Assembly: GCA_023421675.1 (NCBI GenBank)
Contig: JAEZTC010000002.1
Span: 248,001-312,000, forward strand
Origin: Bacillota bacterium
GTDB lineage: Bacteria > Bacillota > Clostridia > Acetivibrionales > JANLFN01
Reading direction: 5' to 3'
Length of the DNA: 64,000 nt
Shown: one piece after another, positions 35,864 to 43,676 of the stretch
How the letters are laid out: each line of letters begins with the position of its first letter
Position numbering within the stretch: position 1 is the first letter of the stretch
Position numbers and translations under genes: made by a program
The notes under the pieces: generated by a model
What the model saw: only the letters and a program-made list of their open reading frames with translations
The model's database searches: none
Told to the model about the DNA's origin: nothing

Positions 35864-37219
35864 TTACTTATCTATTTTTATTTTCCAGGGCCCTTTTTTA
35901 GCAATTTCTATATTACTTACATTTACAACTTTTGTTTTTTCACCCGGGCTGTATGCAAAATCAGTAGTTTGCATTAGACTATACGGAAATGCATTGTTAT
36001 CCCACTGGTACCTGATGCAATCATCCATATCAAATTTTGTTATATAACTATTATCATTATTATTAATGTTCATATCCCAATATAACCTAATCTGATTATT
36101 ATCTATTTTCTCTACCTTTTTTAAAATTACGGTATTGCCTTGAATCATAATTTTTTTGTTGAGATCCATTGAACTTTTTTCTGGGATATCAACTTCAAAA
36201 TTTGTCACTTGAGTAGGTTTTTTGTATAAAAGCCTTATTTCAGGTATAGTAACAGTTAATGATTTGGCATTTGGGTTTGTATTAACTATATTTAATTCAT
36301 TAATGCAGTTTAGTCTGTTAATAGAATCAAATAAAACATTGTAATTGTTACCAATATCATCAGAAGCACTTATTAAGCTCTTTTCAAGTCCATATGATGT
36401 AACTTCATAAGTATTATCCAAAGGAGTGAAAAGTTTAACATTTATATTATCATTTGTATTTTTTGGAACAGCAATAATGTTGATGCCATTTTTAGTGTCG
36501 GATGGTCCAAGTTCAGCGAACGAATTATAGTCTTTGGATTTTGTAAGATTCAAGCTTATTGAGGATTTTCCATCATTATCAAAGATTATTTGTAATGACC
36601 TAGGATCCTTTATGTTTCCTGTATAATTAAATAGTCCAATTAAACTGCCGCCTCCAACACCATAAGAAGAAGTGTTTTTTGTAAGTTTATTACCCATAGC
36701 ATCTTTTATAGTTATGCTGTTTATAAAGCTTTCAGCAGCAGTAGTGTTTGCAGAAACCTCACCAGAAAACTTATCATATCCAGTTACAGAAAGGTAAAAT
36801 GAAGCTGATTTGTTATCAACTGTCATTCCTGTAATATCAATCTTTTTGTTGCCAATAATCTTTTCTACAGGCTGCTCTAATGCATATCTTCCCGTGTTTG
36901 AAGGATCATCCTGTAAAAGAGCGCTAAACCCCGGAATGTACCTTATAACACTTTTAATACTTGCTAATGCTGAGGGAGTTGTTGCTACAAATAGAGAGGT
37001 AACTGCCAGCAATGCAGCGACTGAAACCTTGAACCTAGTTTTAGTCTTAAGTCTTGGCTTCAAATATAATTCTTTTAAAGTTTGTTCTTTAATATTCTTT
37101 TTGAGTTTTTTTGATATGTTGTACTCATACAAGTCAAATTCATAGGCCAAATCAACTATATCCTCTTCATTAATGTAATTTGATAATTTATATTGTTGGA
37201 ATTTATCATTTTTTTTCAT
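35864..37219 (-). CDS. DUF4179-type membrane anti-sigma factor, unit 1
   Basis: Predicted 451 aa. A cytoplasmic N-terminus of about 60 residues (the likely sigma-binding part), one membrane helix (FKVSVAALLAVTSLFVAT, about 63-81), the conserved SALASIKSVIRYIPGFSALL, then a 360-residue beta-rich extracytoplasmic domain. The start overlaps the end of the sigma gene by ATGA, so production is coupled. This gene layout is typical of DUF4179 proteins paired with ECF sigma factors in Firmicutes; the signal is unknown. It has a paralogue at 38321-39661 with clear similarity at the N-terminus and weaker similarity outside. Confidence 0.85.
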   Translation of the reverse strand: MKKNDKFQQYKLSNYINEEDIVDLAYEFDLYEYNISKKLKKNIKEQTLKELYLKPRLKTKTRFKVSVAALLAVTSLFVATTPSALASIKSVIRYIPGFSALLQDDPSNTGRYALEQPVEKIIGNKKIDITGMTVDNKSASFYLSVTGYDKFSGEVSANTTAAESFINSITIKDAMGNKLTKNTSSYGVGGGSLIGLFNYTGNIKDPRSLQIIFDNDGKSSISLNLTKSKDYNSFAELGPSDTKNGINIIAVPKNTNDNINVKLFTPLDNTYEVTSYGLEKSLISASDDIGNNYNVLFDSINRLNCINELNIVNTNPNAKSLTVTIPEIRLLYKKPTQVTNFEVDIPEKSSMDLNKKIMIQGNTVILKKVEKIDNNQIRLYWDMNINNNDNSYITKFDMDDCIRYQWDNNAFPYSLMQTTDFAYSPGEKTKVVNVSNIEIAKKGPWKIKIDK

Positions 37220-37776
37220 ATCTGTTTGCTCCTTTCTAATAATAGGTTTTCATATACATACTTTCTGCATCGCCAAAGCCTGTTTTCAACTGCGTGCTTG
37301 CTTAACCGATAGTTTGCAGCTATGTTCTTAATTGATTCTTGAAAGAAATACCTGTCATAAAAAATGCTTCTGTCTTTTTTATTTAATTTGTTTATTATTT
37401 CGATAATCTGCTGAAGGTTTTCTTTTGATATAACAATATTTTCAGCATTTTCAACAACTGACTGCGGCATATCATCAATAGAGATTTCATTTTGTTTTTT
37501 AAGCTTTCTTAAATAATCAAGAGCCTTATATTTACTGAGAATCAGAAGCCAGGTCCTAACACTGCCTTTTTCAGGATCATATAAAAGACACTTTTCCCAT
37601 GCGTCTGTAAAAACACAACTTGTACAATCTTCTATGTCCTGATTGTTACCATACCCGTTTAATATTCTGTATATAAGGGAATAAACAGATTTTGAGTATG
37701 TATCCATCAGGTATTCAATAGCATTAGCATTTTTTTTTGATAATTGTTCTATAACATTTTGATCTGTAATTTTCAT
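37216..37776 (-). CDS. ECF RNA polymerase sigma factor, unit 1
   Basis: Predicted 186 aa with regions 2 (YSLIYRILNGYGNNQDIEDCTSCVFTDAWEK) and 4 (IAANYRLSKHAVENRLWRCRKYVYE). It directs RNA polymerase to an unknown regulon. The ATG at 37776 has ggaggg eight bases upstream; the longer frame lies upstream of that site. Overlaps its anti-sigma gene by four bases. It is nearly identical to the sigma gene at 39658-40218, notably in region 2 and region 4, so the two should recognise very similar promoters. Confidence 0.93.
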   Translation of the reverse strand: MKITDQNVIEQLSKKNANAIEYLMDTYSKSVYSLIYRILNGYGNNQDIEDCTSCVFTDAWEKCLLYDPEKGSVRTWLLILSKYKALDYLRKLKKQNEISIDDMPQSVVENAENIVISKENLQQIIEIINKLNKKDRSIFYDRYFFQESIKNIAANYRLSKHAVENRLWRCRKYVYENLLLERSKQI

Positions 37777-37792
37777 TAAGCCCTCCTGTAAC

Positions 37793-37827
37793 TGATAATT
37801 ATCACTAACCCTCTGCAAAGGTGTTTC
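37793..37827 (-). promoter_or_regulatory. Conserved upstream element of sigma gene, unit 1
   Basis: Minus strand GAAAC (37827-37823), the usual ECF -35 core, then a spacer and the palindrome tgataattatca (37804-37793), just before the ribosome binding site. Both parts are repeated before the unit 2 sigma gene, suggesting autoregulation. No clear -10 of CGTC type is visible. Confidence 0.4.
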
Positions 37828-37983
37828 AATAAGTACTACGTAAAGAGACTATGTTTATTCCCAAGAAATACTTAATACAAATTATCATATCAGAAAACAT
37901 GTTTTTTACATTAATGTAATAGCGTTGAATTTATTATATTGATAGAATAATGGTATTATATACCGTGTAATGAGAAGATAAAT

Positions 37984-38064
37984 ATGAGAAGTAATCTTTT
38001 GATTGGATTCATTGCAGTGTTTTTTTTGACCATATACAGATGTTCAGACACTAATACAGGTTGA
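37984..38064 (+). pseudogene. Degenerate short reading frame with signal-like start
   Basis: ATG followed by RSNLLIGFIAVFFLTIYRCSDTN and a stop after 26 codons. It looks like the truncated signal peptide of a lipoprotein. The counterpart in unit 2 (40428-40460) stops after ten codons. The rest of the gap 37777-38320 holds the duplicated remnant at 38077-38195 and A/T-rich sequence. Confidence 0.4.
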
Positions 38065-38076
38065 TAAAAAGGAAAT

Positions 38077-38195
38077 AAGAACATTGGTAAAAATTTTGTC
38101 TTTTATATATAGGAAAACAATCTTGGTTATGTAAGATGAAAAGAATATTATAAATAAAGGTATGGATAAGATATTATTGTATTCAATTGTTTAAT
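38077..38195 (-). pseudogene. Decayed 5' fragment of the ICMT-like gene
   Basis: Bases here match 35618-35740 closely (shared cttggttatgtaagatg and aagaatattataaata), that is the start of the ICMT-like methyltransferase gene. The start codon and ribosome binding site are lost. It marks the left edge of the duplicated unit 2. Confidence 0.75.
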
Positions 38196-38273
38196 CTCAC
38201 AATATAACATATGAACAACTATTTACGAGATGAATGTATACTGTACTTATAATTAAGTCAAGAGAACCAAATA

Positions 38274-38304
38274 AAAAACTGCCGGGGAAGCAACCACGGC
38301 AGTT
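38274..38304 (-). terminator. Terminator after anti-sigma gene, unit 2
   Basis: Minus strand stem ctgccgtgg / ccccggcag (one mismatch), followed by TTTTTT. Counterpart of 35814-35845. Confidence 0.7.
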
Positions 38305-38320
38305 GATGGATAACAAAGAA

Positions 38321-39661
38321 TTACTTATCTATTTTTAGTATCCAAGGTCCTTTTTTTACTACTGTTAAATTATCTACATTGAAAACCTTAGTTTTCTCAT
38401 CAGGATTATAACTAACTTCAAAATACTCTAGCATACCAGTAACAACATTCATTTGCCCCATGCTCACACCATTTACAGAAAATATTTTAATATATTCATT
38501 GTTTTTTTCATTTTTGCTCAAATCTACATAAACTCCTAATTTATTATTTTCTAATTTTACTACACGATTTATATATATTGGATGTCCTAAAATTTCTACT
38601 TTCTTGTTTAGCTCCATTGACTTGTTTTCAGGAATAGGAAGTTCAAATTTCTCCTTATCTAAAAGTGAATAGCCCATTAATTCAATCTCTGGTATTGTTA
38701 CTGATAAAGATTTTTGAGGAATATCCTTTAATTCAATATCAAACTCATTAAGAGGTCCTATCCTCGTTTCATGTTCATTGAATTGAATTTTATAACTATT
38801 CATATTAGCATCATCAACCTTTATTTTTTCAATTCCATACGAGAATAGCATGTAACTTTTTTGGGGAGGGGATAATAGGGTTATATGTTTTTTATCAAAT
38901 TTATTTTCTACTATAGCAGTAACACTAATACCATTTTTAACATCAGTTGGACCGAGTTCAGAGTATGAATTATAATCTTTAACCTTTGTAAGGTTTAAAT
39001 TTATTGATAATTTTTCATTGTTCTGAAAAACTAATTTTATAGATTGGGGGCTTTTGATATCCCCATCAATATAAAATATACCTACTAAACCGTGACCAAT
39101 ACCTGTTTGTGAGGCATGTATTTTATATCTATATCCCTTGGCGTCTATAGCATACATATTTTCTATAAAACTTTGGCTGATAGCAGTTAGAGTACTTTTA
39201 TCATCAGAGGAAAAGGCATTCCCTGTTATACTCAAGTAAAATGTTGCTGAGTTATTATCAACCATCATACCTTTTATTTTTACTTTATTATCTCCTATGA
39301 CAGCTTCCACAGGCTTTTCCAATACATATCTTTCTAAGGGTGATGACTCTTCGCTTAAAAGCATATTAAATCCTGGAATATACCTTATAACATTTGCTAT
39401 ACTTGCCATTGCAGAAGGGGTAATAGCAATAAATAAAACGAGTACTGCAAGTAGGGCAGTCAAAGATACTTTTAATATTGATTTTGGCATAAGTTTTGGT
39501 TTAAGACTCAATTCATTTAAGGTTTTTGACCTTATTTTGTTTTTAAGCTTTTTTGGCAATTCAAGTTCAAAAAAATCCTGCTCACAAGTTAAATTAAATA
39601 ACTCTTCGTTATTAACAGAACTACTTATTTCATAATTATTGAAGTTATATATTTTTTTCAT
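38321..39661 (-). CDS. DUF4179-type membrane anti-sigma factor, unit 2
   Basis: Predicted 446 aa, same layout as the unit 1 protein: about 65 cytoplasmic residues, a membrane helix (LKVSLTALLAVLVLFIAI), the conserved ANVIRYIPGFNMLL, and a 350-residue extracytoplasmic domain. Shared landmarks with the paralogue include LTKVKDYNSYSELGPTDVKNGI and the end GPWILKIDK. The ectodomains differ far more than the sigma partners do. Starts on the ATGA overlap with its sigma gene. Confidence 0.85.
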   Translation of the reverse strand: MKKIYNFNNYEISSSVNNEELFNLTCEQDFFELELPKKLKNKIRSKTLNELSLKPKLMPKSILKVSLTALLAVLVLFIAITPSAMASIANVIRYIPGFNMLLSEESSPLERYVLEKPVEAVIGDNKVKIKGMMVDNNSATFYLSITGNAFSSDDKSTLTAISQSFIENMYAIDAKGYRYKIHASQTGIGHGLVGIFYIDGDIKSPQSIKLVFQNNEKLSINLNLTKVKDYNSYSELGPTDVKNGISVTAIVENKFDKKHITLLSPPQKSYMLFSYGIEKIKVDDANMNSYKIQFNEHETRIGPLNEFDIELKDIPQKSLSVTIPEIELMGYSLLDKEKFELPIPENKSMELNKKVEILGHPIYINRVVKLENNKLGVYVDLSKNEKNNEYIKIFSVNGVSMGQMNVVTGMLEYFEVSYNPDEKTKVFNVDNLTVVKKGPWILKIDK

Positions 39662-40218
39662 AATGATTTACTCCTTTCTGACAAAAAGTTTTCATAAACA
39701 AACTTTCTACTTCGCCAAAGCCTGTTTTCAACTGCATGCCTGCTTAACCGGTAGTTTGCAGCTATATTCTCTATTGAGTCTTGAATAAAATATCTGTCAT
39801 AAAAAATGCTTCTATCTTTTTTATTTAATTTATTTATTATTTCAATTATCTGATGCATATTTTCTTTTGAGATTACTATGCTTTCAGTATTTTCAACAAC
39901 TGGTTGCTGTAAATTTTCTATAGAGACTTCATTTTGTTTTTTTAGTTTTCTTAAATAATCAAGGGCTTTGTATTTGCTGAGAGTAAGAAGCCAGGATTTA
40001 ACACTGCCTTTTTCAGGGTTATACAAAAGACACTTTTCCCATGCATCTGCAAAGACACAACTTGTGCAATCTTCTATGTCCTGATTGTTACCATACCCGT
40101 TTAATATTCTGTATATAAGGAAATAAACAGATTTTGAGTATGTATCCATCAGGTATTCAATAGCATTAGCATTTTTTTTTGATAATTGTTCTATAACATT
40201 TTGATCTGTAATTTTCAT
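39658..40218 (-). CDS. ECF RNA polymerase sigma factor, unit 2
   Basis: Predicted 186 aa, paralogue of the unit 1 sigma, with the same start (MKITDQNVIEQLSKKNANA) and strong site ggaggg. Regions 2 and 4 differ by only scattered, mostly conservative changes (for example SIKNIAANYRLSKHAVE versus SIENIAANYRLSRHAVE). The start is ATG at 40218; the open frame to 40329 covers upstream DNA. Cross-regulation with unit 1 is likely. Confidence 0.93.
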   Translation of the reverse strand: MKITDQNVIEQLSKKNANAIEYLMDTYSKSVYFLIYRILNGYGNNQDIEDCTSCVFADAWEKCLLYNPEKGSVKSWLLTLSKYKALDYLRKLKKQNEVSIENLQQPVVENTESIVISKENMHQIIEIINKLNKKDRSIFYDRYFIQDSIENIAANYRLSRHAVENRLWRSRKFVYENFLSERSKSL

Positions 40219-40234
40219 TAAGCCCTCCTGTAGC

Positions 40235-40269
40235 TGATAATTATCACTAACCCTCTGAAAAGTTGTTTC
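40235..40269 (-). promoter_or_regulatory. Conserved upstream element of sigma gene, unit 2
   Basis: Minus strand GAAAC (40269-40265) and palindrome tgataattatca (40246-40235), in the same places as in unit 1. Confidence 0.4.
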
Positions 40270-40505
40270 AACAGTACTACGTAAAGAAACCGTATTTATT
40301 CCCAAAAAATATTTAATAAAAATTATCATATCAGAAGAAACATTTTTTTTACATTAATTTAATAGCGTTGAATTTATTAAGATTGGTAGTATAATGGTAT
40401 TATATACCAATAAATAAGAGGATAAATATGAGAAGTAGATTCTTAATTACATTGAAATAAATATACCTCTAAAATAATGTGCAATCTGATTGGCAGGAGG
40501 TCGAA

Positions 40506-41306
40506 ATGTATACAAAACAGGATCTTATACAAAACATTTTCGATATCGGCATTAAGCCTGAAGATACCCTTTTGGTTCATTCATCAATGAAATCAATAGG
40601 TGAAGTTAAAGGTGGAGCAGACACTGTTCTGGATGCTTTTATGGAGTATATGAAGCCAGGATTGTTGATTTTTCCAACACATACCTGGGAACAAATGAAT
40701 GCTGACCATAATATATTTAATCCCTTGTATGAGCCATCCTGTATAGGTGTTCTTTCAAATCTTTTTATGAGACGAACAGAGGTTATACGTTCGTGGCATC
40801 CAACGCATTCTGTTGCAGCAATTGGAAAGGATTCAAAGGAGTACGTCAGCGGAGAGGAAAACTGGGATACACCCTGCGCAAGAAAAGGCTGCTGGGGAAA
40901 GCTGTATGACAGAAAAGCAAAGATTCTTTTTCTTGGCTGCAGTTTAAGAAATAACACATTGCTTCATGGTGTTGAGGAGTGGAACGGTATAAAGAACAGG
41001 TTTACAGAAAAACCTAGAGCCTATAAAATTGTGACACCTGATGGGAGGCTAATTGAAAGGCCTGTATATGGACATTATTGTCCAACCTGTGATGATATTT
41101 CAAAGAATTATATTAAGATGGAAGCACCTTTTTTATACAATGGAATTGCCAGAATAGGGTTTATTGGCGATGCAGTTTGCACATTGTGTGACGCAGTTGG
41201 AATGGTTGAACTTACAACTAATTATCTTAAGATAAAACCTGACCTCTTTGGAGATTTTTCACCTGTGCCTCAGCATTGGTACAGGAAACAGGCTAAGGCA
41301 GAATAG
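40506..41306 (+). CDS. AAC(3)-family N-acetyltransferase
   Basis: Predicted 266 aa. It matches the aminoglycoside 3-N-acetyltransferase / YokD family: LLVHSSMKSIGEVKGGADTV, LIFPTHTWEQ, HPTHSVAAIG and LLHGVEEW. Family members transfer acetyl from acetyl-CoA to an amino group; many chromosomal members in Firmicutes have no proven drug substrate. Two short cysteine pairs (CARKGC; CPTC) are present in the C-terminal half. The start at 40506 follows ggcaggaggt. Whether it protects against aminoglycosides cannot be decided from sequence. Confidence 0.9.
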   Translation: MYTKQDLIQNIFDIGIKPEDTLLVHSSMKSIGEVKGGADTVLDAFMEYMKPGLLIFPTHTWEQMNADHNIFNPLYEPSCIGVLSNLFMRRTEVIRSWHPTHSVAAIGKDSKEYVSGEENWDTPCARKGCWGKLYDRKAKILFLGCSLRNNTLLHGVEEWNGIKNRFTEKPRAYKIVTPDGRLIERPVYGHYCPTCDDISKNYIKMEAPFLYNGIARIGFIGDAVCTLCDAVGMVELTTNYLKIKPDLFGDFSPVPQHWYRKQAKAE

Positions 41307-41316
41307 TTTACAAAAA

Positions 41317-41340
41317 AAAGGCCGGAGAACCGGCCTTTAA
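41317..41340. terminator. Bidirectional terminator, AAC(3) gene / etfA
   Basis: Perfect stem aaaggccgg / ccggccttt with loop agaa and A/T runs on both sides. Confidence 0.9.
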
Positions 41341-41349
41341 ATATACTCA

Positions 41350-42543
41350 TTAGCCGATCTGTTTCTTAAACTCAGCGGTCAATGCCGGAAGAATCTCAAG
41401 AACATCACCTACAACACCATAAGTTGCAACCTTGAAAATAGGTGCTTCAGGATTGTTATTTATCGCTATGATTGTATCGGAAGAAGACATACCGGCAAGA
41501 TGCTGAACTGAGCCAGATATTCCGCAGGCAATATAAACCTTTGGACCAACGGTTTTTCCTGTTTGGCCGACCTGATGACTGTAATCTATCCAGCCTGCAT
41601 CAACAACAGCACGTGAAGCTCCTACAGCAGCACCAAGAACCCTTGCAAGCTCTTCAACATACTTAATATTCTTAGGATCACCAATACCTCTTCCTGCTGA
41701 AACAATAATATCCGCTTCGGTCAGATTGACCACCTCGCAAAGGTTATTAACAACTTCCTTAACCTTTATTTTTGTTTCACCTGGAATGATTACATCCGGT
41801 TTTATTATTTCACCATTTCTTTTATAATCGGGTTCAATTGCTTTCATAACCTTCGGTCTGACAGTAGACATCTGAGGTCTGTGGTTAGGACAAATAATTG
41901 TTGCCATAAGGTTTCCGCCAAAAGCAGGTCTTGTCTGAAGAAGAATTCTTTTTTCAGTATCAATTTCAAGGCTTGTACAGTCTGCAGTAAGCCCAGTATT
42001 TAACCTTGAAGAAACTCTCGGAGCAAGAGAACGACCGTATGTTGTTGCTCCCATCAGCACTATTTCAGGCTTATAGGTTTTAATAAGCTGAACAAAAATA
42101 TCAGAATATGTCTCATCATTAAAATCTTTAAGGGAAGGGTGGTCAACTAAATAAACATTATCTGCGCCATGAGCTATAAGTGTCCTTGCAGCATCTTCAA
42201 TGTTTTCGCCAAAAATAACTGCTGACAGCTGAACACCCAATTGCGATGCAAGCTTTGTGCCTTCGCCCAGCAATTCAAGTGCAACATTTGAAGGAGTGCC
42301 GTTCTTTTGTTCTCCAAAAACCCAGACTCCCTTATATGAAGATAAATCATCTGAAACGGTTTCTTGATCTTTAGTAAGGTCAATAGCGTTGAATTTGCAG
42401 GAAGAAACACATGCACCGCATAGTGTACAGCTTTCAAGAATTGAAGCCTTTTTATCTTCAACCTTGATAGCTCCGAATGGACATCCGCCGATACAAACCT
42501 TACAGCCTATACACTTATCTAATAAAATTCTTATACTGGCCAT
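41350..42543 (-). CDS. etfA: Electron transfer flavoprotein alpha subunit with N-terminal ferredoxin domain
   Basis: Predicted 397 aa. Residues 1-62 hold two [4Fe-4S] motifs (CIGCKVCIGGCP, CTLCGACVSSCK). The EtfA part follows, with the FAD-binding end GASRAVVDAGWIDYSHQVGQTGKTV and ACGISGSVQHLAGM. EtfA proteins with such a ferredoxin extension are known from the caffeyl-CoA reductase complex (CarE) and lactate dehydrogenase-Etf complexes, where Etf bifurcates electrons to ferredoxin. Start ATG at 42543 behind ggggg. Last gene of the acd-etfB-etfA operon, 19 bases after etfB. Confidence 0.94.
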   Translation of the reverse strand: MASIRILLDKCIGCKVCIGGCPFGAIKVEDKKASILESCTLCGACVSSCKFNAIDLTKDQETVSDDLSSYKGVWVFGEQKNGTPSNVALELLGEGTKLASQLGVQLSAVIFGENIEDAARTLIAHGADNVYLVDHPSLKDFNDETYSDIFVQLIKTYKPEIVLMGATTYGRSLAPRVSSRLNTGLTADCTSLEIDTEKRILLQTRPAFGGNLMATIICPNHRPQMSTVRPKVMKAIEPDYKRNGEIIKPDVIIPGETKIKVKEVVNNLCEVVNLTEADIIVSAGRGIGDPKNIKYVEELARVLGAAVGASRAVVDAGWIDYSHQVGQTGKTVGPKVYIACGISGSVQHLAGMSSSDTIIAINNNPEAPIFKVATYGVVGDVLEILPALTAEFKKQIG

Positions 42544-42562
42544 TATTATTACCCCCAATAGC

Positions 42563-43360
42563 TTATTTACAGACCTTAAACTGCATATGCATAAGTTTAC
42601 CTACAAGCTTTTCCGCTTGTTCCACAGGTGTTCCTTCAATCATTTCACTACTGACTTCGTGTATAGGAACAAAGGTTTTTACAACCTGAGTGGGTGATCC
42701 CTTAAGACCGCAGCGGGTTGAATCTGCGTTTATATCTTCAGCATTCATTGTGTTTATAACTGCTTTTTTTGCCTTCATCATTCCTTTTAATGAAGGAAGA
42801 CGGGGTTCATTAATCTCTTTTACTACTGTAATAAGAGCAGGGAGAGGCATTTCAATTACTTCATAGCCATCATCGGTAAGACGCTGACATCTTATATGGT
42901 TTTCATTTATTTCTTCAATTTTTCTTACATAGGTTGTATGAGGAATTCCAAGCTTCTCTGCAAGGCTTGGACCTACCTGGGCTGTATCGCCGTCGGTAGC
43001 CTGTTTGCCGCATATTATAAGATCAGTGCCGCCTAGTTTTTTAATTCCCATAGAAAGGGTATAGGAGGTGGCAAGAGAATCTGCACCTGCGAAAGCTCTG
43101 TCACTTAAAAGGGCAGTATCATCAGCGCCCAGTGTAATAGTTTCCTTAAGAGCATCGCATACAGAATTGGGTCCCATACTCATTACAGTGACCTTTCCGC
43201 CAAGTTTATCCCTTATTCTCAGTGCTTCTTCCAAAGCATACATATCAAAAGGATTTATAATAGACTCAACACCTTCCCTTATTATGGTGTTGGTTTCCTT
43301 GTTCATTTTAACTTCTGTTGTTGAGGGAACTTGCTTGATACAAACTACAATGTTCAACAT
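42563..43360 (-). CDS. etfB: Electron transfer flavoprotein beta subunit
   Basis: Predicted 265 aa, starting LNIVVCIKQVPSTTEVKM, with GADDTALLSDRAFAGADSLATS and CGKQATDGDTAQVGP, standard for EtfB and its nucleotide-binding site. It pairs with EtfA to carry electrons between NADH, ferredoxin and the acyl-CoA dehydrogenase. ATG at 43360 behind ggag; a longer frame up to 43420 would run into the foldback element and is not used. The upstream intergenic space holds that element. Confidence 0.95.
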   Translation of the reverse strand: MLNIVVCIKQVPSTTEVKMNKETNTIIREGVESIINPFDMYALEEALRIRDKLGGKVTVMSMGPNSVCDALKETITLGADDTALLSDRAFAGADSLATSYTLSMGIKKLGGTDLIICGKQATDGDTAQVGPSLAEKLGIPHTTYVRKIEEINENHIRCQRLTDDGYEVIEMPLPALITVVKEINEPRLPSLKGMMKAKKAVINTMNAEDINADSTRCGLKGSPTQVVKTFVPIHEVSSEMIEGTPVEQAEKLVGKLMHMQFKVCK

Positions 43361-43394
43361 TCTCACTCCAATCAATTTATTATAATGATTACGT

Positions 43395-43597
43395 GGTAGA
43401 TTGATTTTTGGAAAGAACATATGTGGAGGGATTGTAGAGCCTGTTAATCTGAGCGAAGATCAGCAAATTCACTGTTTGAGATGAATGGTAACCTAATATT
43501 TGATTAAAATATCATTCATCGAGTTTGAATTTGCCTGAGCTGAATTTACAGGCTATAAATCCTGTAACATCTAATTCTTGCAAAAAATCAATCTACC
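43395..43597. repeat. 203-nt foldback (large inverted repeat) between acd and etfB
   Basis: Left arm 43395-43487 and right arm 43513-43597 are imperfect inverse copies with a 25-nt loop. The 15 terminal bases are perfect (ggtagattgattttt / aaaaatcaatctacc), and inner blocks also match (gcctgt, gcaaattca, gatgaatg). No coding sequence and no clear target-site duplication. It resembles a MITE or other non-autonomous foldback and is transcribed as part of the operon. Confidence 0.85.
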
Positions 43598-43676
43598 AGG
43601 TTTATTTTTATCTTACATTATATAAAGGAGTAGGGATTAAAGCCAGGCTTTAATCCCATATTATTAAAATATATAT

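Noticed and set aside
37777..38320. Possible intact lipoprotein gene divergent from sigma unit 1
   Set aside because: The frame at 37984 stops after 26 codons and its unit 2 counterpart after ten; both look decayed rather than functional.
43360..43420. Longer etfB starting inside the foldback element
   Set aside because: The conserved EtfB start LNIVVCIKQVP begins at 43360 right behind a ggag site; the upstream 20 codons are repeat sequence.
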